A stretch of 6,212 bases of DNA from Candidatus Marinamargulisbacteria bacterium SCGC AG-343-D04 (GTDB lineage Bacteria > Margulisbacteria > Marinamargulisbacteria > GCA-2716485 > GCA-002719695), in assembly GCA_003265885.1 (NCBI GenBank), contig QFBQ01000063.1, positions 1-6,212 of the forward strand. The letters are read 5' to 3'. A program made the position numbers and the translations under genes. A model generated the notes under the pieces. The model saw only the letters and a list, made by a program, of their open reading frames with translations. It did not search any database and had not been told where the DNA came from. Of the stretch, positions 1-5,120 are shown in pieces (position 1 is the stretch's first letter; each line of letters starts with the position of its first letter).

Positions 1-1092
1 ATTACAGGTGAAAGTGGGACCTGCAAATCTACATTAGCCCGATTAATCGCATCCGATTTAGCTGTACCACTAACAGACCTTAACGAAAAAATGTGTACAG
101 ATATCGTAGAAGGCCAATTTTTAGGAGATATCGAAGGTCAAAAACGAGGTAGCTTTACCGATGCCACCGAAAACAAAAGCAGATTATCTCTCATTCTAGA
201 ACACGCCATAAAAACAGGCTGTAAACCCTTACTGATTTTTCATGAAATTCAAAATATAAGTATCAAAGATTCCATGTCTCTATATTCTGCCCTAAACAAC
301 TCCGAACGATACGTCATAGACAGAATCTCAGGAAAAAAAATAGATGTAAAAAACCTTATATTTATCTTCACTACTACGTTTTCCAAAGAACAATTAAAAG
401 AAAAATTTGGAATTGCCTTTCTACGACGTTTATCTGGTACTCATATTGAATCCACTCCAATAAGAAAATTAACCAAACCAAACAAACAAGAAATCCTCCA
501 CTATTTCATACAACTCCATGGTCAAAAACAAGGATACAAAACGGTGTATCTATCCAAACAATATATCCAAGACTTCAATTCCCTCCACTTTGAAGGAAAT
601 ATAGGCGAATGTGACTACTTAATAGAACAGGATTTATCTCAATCTCCTCATTTAAACAGTATCTACATTCCAAAAAATACACCCATAAAAAACATTGATC
701 CTAATCTATTATATAAAGAATCCCTAATCTCTTCTGAAGAAAGCCTCTGCATCATAAAAACATTATCCCGTCTCTCATCATCATTCCAAAATCCCTGCCC
801 TCTTTTAGAAAACCCCAAAGAACTTCAAGAACACTTTTCCTTAAACACAAAACAATGCACTCATATCATCAAAACTCTAGATAAATACTTTCTCTCTCTC
901 TACGAATCCAGCATCAACAACATCATCCACATACCAACTCGTCTACTTAAAACAATAAAAGAATACTCCCACTACAAAAAAGAACTAGAAAATAAGTCCT
1001 TAAAAGACTATATCAAAACGATGAAAGAATCTCACGCAACTCTTTACCGATCTCTAAAAAAGTTCAAAGAATTAGAATTGAAAAAAATATAA
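1..1092 (+). CDS. Divergent AAA+ ATPase-like protein, 5' truncated (left copy)
   Basis: The reading frame is open from base 1, giving 363 residues to the TAA at 1090. The ATG at 91 is internal, because the Walker A-like motif GESGTCKST lies upstream of it at 7-33. Counting from that methionine, the order is: GSFTDA (20-25), a Walker B-like LLIFHEI (47-53), a sensor-1-like FIFTTT (91-96), a possible arginine finger FLRRL (110-114), a sensor-2-like FEGNIGE (167-173), a helical C-terminal region and a final HATLYRSLKKF (315-325) resembling a Fis-type recognition helix. The order and spacing recall sigma-54 activators (GESGTGKE, GAFTGA, DE, PGNVREL), but ClpB- or Lon-like AAA+ modules are alternatives. 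The invariant P-loop glycine is Cys and the Walker B Asp is His, each reachable by one base change, so ATPase activity is doubtful. AAA+ membership is fairly secure; the subfamily is inference. The copy is identical to the one at 5121-6212. Confidence 0.75.
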   Translation: MTGESGTCKSTLARLIASDLAVPLTDLNEKMCTDIVEGQFLGDIEGQKRGSFTDATENKSRLSLILEHAIKTGCKPLLIFHEIQNISIKDSMSLYSALNNSERYVIDRISGKKIDVKNLIFIFTTTFSKEQLKEKFGIAFLRRLSGTHIESTPIRKLTKPNKQEILHYFIQLHGQKQGYKTVYLSKQYIQDFNSLHFEGNIGECDYLIEQDLSQSPHLNSIYIPKNTPIKNIDPNLLYKESLISSEESLCIIKTLSRLSSSFQNPCPLLENPKELQEHFSLNTKQCTHIIKTLDKYFLSLYESSINNIIHIPTRLLKTIKEYSHYKKELENKSLKDYIKTMKESHATLYRSLKKFKELELKKI

Positions 1093-1124
1093 GCCCCCCC
1101 CTAATCACACTCACGCTATATCAA

Positions 1125-1312
1125 CTACTTATTAACCACTTCCATTTTCTCTATCTCATCAAAATGAAGATCCATCTCACCTTCCTTCTTACGTTTGATT
1201 TTATCCAATAATTGAAAGTTTTCAGCAATGACTTCTGTAATCCATTTACGTTCATTATCTTTCTCATAATTTCTAACTTGAACTGTCCCCCATATCAACA
1301 CAGGCGTCCCCT
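1125..1312 (-). pseudogene. 3' fragment of ssb (codons 69-129), headless
   Basis: This is the exact reverse-complement copy of the last 61 codons of the intact ssb at 4699-5088, with the same TAG stop at 1125-1127. Similarity ends at 1312, within codon 68. Upstream in this frame the sequence no longer matches ssb: it reads a stop codon (1329-1331) and then about six unrelated codons with no ATG before the breakpoint. The fragment keeps only the second half of the OB fold and the charged tail, so it should not give a working single-strand DNA-binding protein. It follows the AI-2E gene in the same direction and converges on the AAA+ gene. It marks the breakpoint of the inverted duplication. Confidence 0.93.
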
Positions 1313-1337
1313 GTATTATGTCGTTTTTTTACTTCTT

Positions 1338-2381
1338 TTATCCAATCTTTCCTTTTTCGGATAGGAGGATAGCTATTGCTTTGCTCTTATTGAACTGTGA
1401 GCATAGAATAATCAATATTACTGTAATAGGGATACTTAAAATCATACCTGTAACTCCCCAAATAACTCCCCAAAATGACAAAGATATAATAGCCACTAAT
1501 GAACTAATGTTAAGAGAGTTTCCCATTAATTTTGGTTCTAAAATATTGCCTACAAGAATTTGTATGCTTCCTACAAAGAGAATTACTAGCAAAAATGGAG
1601 TAAATTCTCCAAATTGAAGCAAGGAAAATGTTGCTGGAAAGACGGTTCCAATTAAAGACCCAATTGTGGGGATGAAATTTAAAATAAATATTAAGAAAGT
1701 CCAAAATTCTGGGGAATCTATACCAATTATAAGTAATGCAACATAACTCAAGCCACCGGTTATTAAGCTTACAACGGTTTTTAAGCCTAAATAGTGCGCA
1801 ATACTTGTCTCAATTTTTTCTAGGATCTTGATTACTTGAGTATACTGATTGTTTTTAGAAAAAATTACTTTTAGCTTTGTTTGGAAGTGCTGTTCTTCAA
1901 GAAATATAAAAAGGGTATAGAGTAAAATCATGAATGAATTGCTTAATATATCTGTTAATGAACTAAAGATGGAACCAAGAATCATTCCAAAATCAAAACT
2001 ACTTGAGTAACCCTTTATTGCCTCTAAAAAATTCATGTTTAGAAATTCATTTAGTTTAAGCATGATTATGTTTATATTTGATGCATATTGTTCATAGGAC
2101 TTGGCTAATGAATTTATGCTTGATAAGAGTACCTTTGAAGAAAAGTTTAAAATGAACAAAACAACAGTAGCAGATATAAGACTTTTTAGCCAAGAAGGAA
2201 TCCTTTTTTTAATAAAAGGTAGCATATCTAATATTGATTTTAATTTTCGAATTATAAACCAAAGTAATACAGCAAAAATAAAGGGGATTAGTAAGCTTCG
2301 TCCGTAAATCAATATGATTACAATGGCTATAGAAATTACAAAAAAAGAAGCTATGTTTTTCAAGTTCATATTAAATAACAT
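1338..2381 (-). CDS. AI-2E family transporter (YdiK/TqsA/PerM-type permease)
   Basis: This 347-residue integral membrane protein matches the AI-2E transporter family (PF01594 type) in length and layout. Hydrophobic segments lie near residues 10-45, 64-80, 147-162, 203-220, 226-282 and 295-336, with a polar stretch around 85-140. Family signatures are the segment FILNFIPTIGSLIG (232-245), EPKLMG (282-287) and the glycine-rich WGVIWGVTGMILSIPI (304-319). Members act as inner-membrane exporters or ion-coupled transporters; substrates vary and the name does not prove autoinducer-2 transport. The start is uncertain: neither the ATG at 2379-2381 nor the one four codons later has a clear Shine-Dalgarno sequence. 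The gene follows tRNA-Asp on the same strand after a 328-bp gap, so co-transcription is possible but unproven. Its 3' end lies 25 bp from the inverted-repeat breakpoint, so its native downstream context is lost. Confidence 0.93.
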   Translation of the reverse strand: MLFNMNLKNIASFFVISIAIVIILIYGRSLLIPFIFAVLLWFIIRKLKSILDMLPFIKKRIPSWLKSLISATVVLFILNFSSKVLLSSINSLAKSYEQYASNINIIMLKLNEFLNMNFLEAIKGYSSSFDFGMILGSIFSSLTDILSNSFMILLYTLFIFLEEQHFQTKLKVIFSKNNQYTQVIKILEKIETSIAHYLGLKTVVSLITGGLSYVALLIIGIDSPEFWTFLIFILNFIPTIGSLIGTVFPATFSLLQFGEFTPFLLVILFVGSIQILVGNILEPKLMGNSLNISSLVAIISLSFWGVIWGVTGMILSIPITVILIILCSQFNKSKAIAILLSEKGKIG

Positions 2382-2411
2382 CTCAGATCTTTATTACCAT
2401 AGTTACTTAGC

Positions 2412-2524
2412 GGGATATTTTCAAGGTTTCTTTCCGATGTTTTTTTGATCGTTGTTGCAGTTGGGTCAGTAGTCATTTGCCTATTTCTATCTCTAGAATA
2501 AATCATTATCCCTTGAAATATCCC
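2412..2524. repeat. Imperfect inverted repeat, ~15-bp arms
   Basis: GGGATATTTTCAAGG at 2412-2426 is complementary to CCTTGAAATATCCC at 2511-2524, apart from one missing A. The arms are about 84 bp apart. The pair lies in the gap between tRNA-Asp and the transporter gene. It could bound a small noncoding repeat element or form a long-loop stem. I see no coding signal inside. Confidence 0.5.
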
Positions 2525-2709
2525 TCTTCTCGACTCTCTCTTATGAGGCCCCGAAAAGAGAGTCAAATCGCCAAGCGAAGCGAGATGCAAAACCGAAAAA
2601 CCGTGGCGCCATTTTTCCATAGGCGCAATTTCTCGCAAAGGGAGTTATCGTAGGCGCCTCCTGAAGGGAGCGGATAGCGACCGGTGCAAAAATTGTGGAT
2701 ATGTGAAAA
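2521..2709. other. GC-rich, repeat-laden intergenic patch downstream of tRNA-Asp
   Basis: This fills most of the 2382-2709 gap. By hand count, 2521-2700 is about 52% GC, against about 33% in nearby coding sequence. It holds many short repeats: an 8-bp stem GACTCTCT/AGAGAGTC (2532-2539 with 2557-2564), GCGAGA with TCTCGC (2580-2585 and 2631-2636), GGCGCC at 2605-2610 and 2653-2658, and the near-copies CTCGCAAAGGGAG and CTCCTGAAGGGAG (2632-2644 and 2658-2670). No stem is followed by a T-run on either strand, so I do not call a terminator. The short open frames across it look spurious. It may be a dispersed REP-like element or a structured RNA; the sequence does not decide. Confidence 0.5.
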
Positions 2710-2786
2710 TGGCGGGGACGAAGGGACTCGAACCCTCGACCTCCTGCGTGACAGGCAAGCATTCTAACCAGCTGAACTACGCCCCC
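2710..2786 (-). tRNA. tRNA-Asp (GUC)
   Basis: On the minus strand this folds as a full 77-nt tRNA with an encoded CCA (2710-2712). The acceptor stem GGGGGCG pairs with CGTCCCC, with one G-U pair, and the discriminator base is G, as expected for Asp. The D-arm contains AGCTGGTTA, the anticodon loop CTGTCAC carries GTC at 2750-2752, and the T-loop contains GGTTCGAGTCC. The sequence closely tracks the E. coli tRNA-Asp pattern. It reads GAU/GAC codons. A near-consensus promoter lies just upstream, so it is probably transcribed on its own. It is divergent from the beta-propeller gene, with 128 bp between them. Confidence 0.97.
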
Positions 2787-2798
2787 AAGCCAGGAAAT

Positions 2799-2827
2799 AT
2801 TATAAGATCTTATACCAGCTTTGTAAA
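2799..2827 (-). promoter_or_regulatory. Sigma-70-type promoter of tRNA-Asp
   Basis: Read on the minus strand, there is TTTACA (-35, bases 2827-2822, 5 of 6 consensus), a 17-bp spacer, then a perfect TATAAT (-10, bases 2804-2799). Transcription would begin around 2792, a few bases before the mature 5' end at 2786. Spacing and position fit a stable-RNA promoter very well. Confidence 0.85.
2801..2814. promoter_or_regulatory. 14-bp perfect palindrome in the tRNA promoter
   Basis: TATAAGATCTTATA is fully self-complementary and covers most of the -10 box and the adjoining spacer of the tRNA-Asp promoter. It could be an operator for a dimeric regulator, or chance symmetry in AT-rich DNA. No second copy was seen in the window. 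Confidence 0.35.
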
Positions 2828-2848
2828 TTAGTTTTAGAAAAATAATAT
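2821..2848 (+). promoter_or_regulatory. Weak candidate promoter for the beta-propeller gene
   Basis: TTGTAA (2821-2826) and TAATAT (2843-2848) match consensus at 4 of 6 positions each and are 16 bp apart. The -35 would overlap the -35 of the divergent tRNA promoter. No better + strand pair was seen before the ATG at 2915. In AT-rich DNA this could be chance. Confidence 0.25.
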
Positions 2849-2914
2849 TCAGAGATACAGATTGAGTATGAATTATACCTTCAACTTAAGCACAGACCGA
2901 GGTAGAATAAAGGT

Positions 2915-4558
2915 ATGAGAAAACTTTGCAGCTTTTTTTTATTTAGCATTCTTTTAGCAAGTGTTGTTTTTGGCACTCAAGAAAATCGATATAACATTAA
3001 TTTGGTTAATTTTGACATTCCTTATTTGTGGGAGATTAAGGAACCTATTAAAGCGCGTAAAGTAGAGCTTATTCATGATGAAAAGATAGCTACGATCAAT
3101 ATTGTTCAGCGAAAATTTATTGAAGATGTGACAGCTAATGCATTGCATGAAAAGAGAGCTATATCGCATTATGATGGGTGGATTAAAATTGTTGCGAGGC
3201 AAGGATCAGAAAAAGAGAAGATATTATCTAAGTCTGGGGATATGTATGTGGCGGTATATATTAAACAATTTTTAAATGAATCCTTAACCTTGGACGAATA
3301 TTTGACAGCTGAATATTATTTTATTAAAGACAATCATTATATTATAGCGAGTGTTATTACCACGAAGCCTTATTGGGAAACTATTCAGCCGGATATTAAG
3401 TCATTTTTGCAGAGTTTTTGGTTAGGTAAAGGAGAAAGAGAACAGTATGTGCCTAAAGAAGTTACGACTTTGGATTGGGTGGAACAGTATAATAGTAATA
3501 ATACGAACTATATAGATGCGAACCCAAAACTGGGTAAGGAATTAAGTATGGTTTGGGAGAAAGTAGCGACGGAACATAATAAAGAGTATTCGTGGATTAT
3601 TAAGAGTGATAGTTTAATGTTTTTAACGCAGCATACATTAAGTAAAATGGATATAAATACGGGGAAAACGATATGGACATTTAATTTGAAAAAGAAGGTT
3701 AATCCTAGGTATATCGCGTATCATTCGAACTTAGTTTTTTTGATGGTAGATCATCCTTATAAGCAGATAGTGGCACTTTCTTCTGATAGTGGAGAGCGTA
3801 TTTATTCTATTCCATTATCGTCTTTGGATGTGTTTCCTATGTTTTCACAAAATAGGTGTATTGTGAATGATAATGGGATTATTTCAGCTTACTTGATATC
3901 TACAGGGGAGTTAGAGTGGGTTAATAAGACGGTACAGGCGTCGATGAAAACTCGACTTGTTGGAGACGAGTCTATTATTGTGGTTCAGCGAGAGAATAAG
4001 CGTGTTGTAGGGTTAAACTCTAAAAATGGGGATATAGAATGGCAATCGAAGACCTTTCATTTGGTTCAGCAACCGAGTTTTTGGGATCAGCATGTTTTTT
4101 TACCGATCAAGGATACATCAAAAGCTGAGAAATTAATTATTTTGGATAAAAATACTGGAAAAATTAAATGGGGATTTAACAAATCTATTTTAAATTTTTC
4201 TTTTTCTCATCCGATTTCTGTTAATGATACGAATGTCATTGTTGGGGGAACGGTCTTGGACCAATCTACAGGTACGCAGATTAATGCCTTGTTTGGGATT
4301 AACCAAGTTACAGGACAGTTAGAATGGCAAAAAACGGTGGATACTCCAACAAAACGACCTATTATAACGAATACTAATATTGTAACGTTTGATGAAGATA
4401 ATGCGGCATTTATTATGGATACTCTTTCAGGGGAAAGTGTTCCGTTAGAGATTCCCTTGTCAGAAAATGAACAACTTAGTGATCTTATAGTCTATAAGAC
4501 ACATATAATAAAAATATCACAAAAAGATAAACAATTTGTTATAGCGTGTATCAACTGA
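2915..4558 (+). CDS. Exported PQQ-like beta-propeller protein with an N-terminal PsbP-like domain
   Basis: This 547-residue protein starts at an ATG preceded by GAGG (2899-2902) and AAAGG. Residues 1-20 form a signal peptide (basic start, hydrophobic core, likely cleavage after VFG), so the protein should be exported. No lipobox cysteine is visible. Residues 21-170 form a compact domain reminiscent of PsbP/DUF1795-type folds (my inference from its opening and closing pattern). Residues 230-547 carry about seven PQQ-like blade motifs: DINTGKTIW (246-254), SDSGERIY (290-297), STGELEW (329-335), KNGDIEW (370-376), DKNTGKIKW (411-419), QVTGQLEW (464-471) and DTLSGES (502-508). Such propellers usually serve as scaffolds; BamB is an example, and no PQQ-enzyme catalytic residues are evident. 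The coding strand is markedly G/T-rich. It ends 140 bp before ssb. Function is unknown. Confidence 0.88.
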   Translation: MRKLCSFFLFSILLASVVFGTQENRYNINLVNFDIPYLWEIKEPIKARKVELIHDEKIATINIVQRKFIEDVTANALHEKRAISHYDGWIKIVARQGSEKEKILSKSGDMYVAVYIKQFLNESLTLDEYLTAEYYFIKDNHYIIASVITTKPYWETIQPDIKSFLQSFWLGKGEREQYVPKEVTTLDWVEQYNSNNTNYIDANPKLGKELSMVWEKVATEHNKEYSWIIKSDSLMFLTQHTLSKMDINTGKTIWTFNLKKKVNPRYIAYHSNLVFLMVDHPYKQIVALSSDSGERIYSIPLSSLDVFPMFSQNRCIVNDNGIISAYLISTGELEWVNKTVQASMKTRLVGDESIIVVQRENKRVVGLNSKNGDIEWQSKTFHLVQQPSFWDQHVFLPIKDTSKAEKLIILDKNTGKIKWGFNKSILNFSFSHPISVNDTNVIVGGTVLDQSTGTQINALFGINQVTGQLEWQKTVDTPTKRPIITNTNIVTFDEDNAAFIMDTLSGESVPLEIPLSENEQLSDLIVYKTHIIKISQKDKQFVIACIN

Positions 4559-4590
4559 TCCAATATTAGATAATCATATTTACACGCTAT
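4541..4590 (+). terminator. Possible terminator: 10-bp inverted repeat at the propeller gene end
   Basis: ATAGCGTGTA (4541-4550, within the last codons) is exactly complementary to TACACGCTAT (4581-4590), with a 30-nt loop containing the TGA stop. CTATTTTT follows the stem directly. The long loop and short T-run make it a weak intrinsic terminator. The right arm also overlaps the ssb promoter and the start of a second small hairpin (CTATCT/AGATAG, 4587-4604), so alternative structures are possible. Confidence 0.35.
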
Positions 4591-4607
4591 CTATTTTTAG
4601 ATAGAAT
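4579..4607 (+). promoter_or_regulatory. Sigma-70-type promoter of ssb
   Basis: TTTACA (4579-4584) and TAGAAT (4602-4607) each match consensus at 5 of 6 positions, with the optimal 17-bp spacer. The -35 is the same hexamer used by the tRNA-Asp promoter. Transcription would start near 4614, giving a leader of roughly 85 nt before ssb. Confidence 0.75.
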
Positions 4608-4613
4608 AACTAT

Positions 4614-4663
4614 GTTCCTAAAGGTTAACATTTAAAATTTGTGTAGCCTTAGTTCCTTTAGGT
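4614..4663 (+). promoter_or_regulatory. Paired GTTCCTWWAGGT sites in the ssb leader
   Basis: GTTCCTAAAGGT (4614-4625) and GTTCCTTTAGGT (4652-4663) differ only in the central AA/TT and lie 38 bp apart. The first sits at the predicted transcription start. Their cores, CCTAAAGG and CCTTTAGG, are exact reverse complements, so the leader RNA could form an 8-bp stem with a 30-nt loop. They may be operator sites or an RNA element controlling ssb; no regulator is identified. Confidence 0.4.
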
Positions 4664-4684
4664 GATTTCTAAAAAAGAAAAACT

Positions 4685-4690
4685 GGAGGA
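4685..4690 (+). promoter_or_regulatory. Ribosome binding site of ssb
   Basis: GGAGGA lies 8 bp before the ATG at 4699. It is the strongest Shine-Dalgarno sequence in the window and fixes the ssb start. Confidence 0.9.
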
Positions 4691-4698
4691 ATAAAAAG

Positions 4699-5088
4699 AT
4701 GAGTTTTAATTATAATCATTGTACGTTGATGGGGAGGTTGACGAGAGACCCGGAATTTAGGCAAGTTACCGAAAACTTTTGTAAGTTAAATTTTATTTTG
4801 GCAATTGCGAGAAAATTTCGGAGAGAGAAGACTGAGACGGACTTTATTCCGGTGAGTATTCTGGGGAATAACGCGGCTATTGGTAAACATTTATTATTTA
4901 AGGGGACGCCTGTGTTGATATGGGGGACAGTTCAAGTTAGAAATTATGAGAAAGATAATGAACGTAAATGGATTACAGAAGTCATTGCTGAAAACTTTCA
5001 ATTATTGGATAAAATCAAACGTAAGAAGGAAGGTGAGATGGATCTTCATTTTGATGAGATAGAGAAAATGGAAGTGGTTAATAAGTAG
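4699..5088 (+). CDS. ssb: Single-stranded DNA-binding protein (SSB)
   Basis: This 129-residue OB-fold protein binds single-stranded DNA during replication, recombination and repair. Its family pattern is clear: CTLMGRLTRDPEFR (8-21), the strand KLNFILAIARKFR (29-41), DFIPVSILG (48-56), a GTPVLIWGTVQVRNYE segment (69-84), and WITEVIAENFQLLD (91-104) closing the fold. It is shorter than typical SSBs (about 150-180 residues). The tail is brief and charged (MDLHFDEIEKM, 114-124) and ends in VVNK, without the usual acidic DDDIPF-like tip that recruits partner proteins. The start is fixed by GGAGGA at 4685, and a good promoter lies upstream. The gene converges on the AAA+ gene with a 32-bp gap. Its codons from 69 onward lie in the right repeat arm and recur as a fragment at 1125-1312. 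Confidence 0.92.
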   Translation: MSFNYNHCTLMGRLTRDPEFRQVTENFCKLNFILAIARKFRREKTETDFIPVSILGNNAAIGKHLLFKGTPVLIWGTVQVRNYEKDNERKWITEVIAENFQLLDKIKRKKEGEMDLHFDEIEKMEVVNK

Positions 5089-5111
5089 TTGATATAGCGT
5101 GAGTGTGATTA

Positions 5112-5119
5112 GGGGGGGG
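5112..5119. repeat. G8 homopolymer between convergent stop codons
   Basis: Eight consecutive Gs sit in the 32-bp gap between the ssb and AAA+ stop codons. The left arm has the matching C8 at 1094-1101. Long G-runs are rare in AT-rich DNA and prone to slippage. This one lies outside both frames and has no visible role. Confidence 0.9.
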
Positions 5120-5120
5120 C

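Larger units (their letters stand above)
1..1312. repeat. Left arm of a 1312-bp inverted repeat
   Basis: Base 1 pairs with base 6212, and complementarity runs inward without an interruption that I found. It stops between 1312 and 1313, where the base at 1313 no longer matches its partner at 4900. The partial AAA+ proteins encoded in the two arms are identical over 333 residues from the shared methionine, and the noncoding and ssb parts I compared also match base for base. This arm contains the partial AAA+ gene and a headless ssb fragment. It stops 25 bp past the stop codon of the AI-2E transporter gene. The + strand here is A/C-rich and G-poor, opposite to most of the window, so I infer that this is the secondary copy. 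The repeat reaches the window edge, so its true outer limit is unknown. Confidence 0.97.

Noticed and set aside
91..93. ATG at 91 (and its mirror at 6120-6122) as the true AAA+ start
   Set aside because: The same frame is open upstream to the window edge and encodes the P-loop-like motif, so the real start lies outside. No Shine-Dalgarno sequence precedes this ATG.
1318..1617. Plus-strand open frame across the transporter 3' end
   Set aside because: It is antisense to the well-supported AI-2E transporter, with no RBS or family resemblance.
2532..2564. GACTCTCT hairpin as an intrinsic terminator for tRNA-Asp
   Set aside because: It lies about 145 bp past the tRNA and no T-run follows on either strand.
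2366..2638. A 90-codon open frame on the minus strand between the tRNA and the transporter
   Set aside because: It crosses the GC-rich repeats and the inverted-repeat arms, overlaps the transporter start in another frame, has no ribosome binding site and shows no domain-like pattern. It looks like translated noncoding repeat DNA.
2541..2762. A 73-codon open frame on the minus strand starting inside the tRNA
   Set aside because: Its first residues (HAGGRGFESLRP) are the familiar artefact of translating a tRNA gene, and the rest covers the repeat patch.
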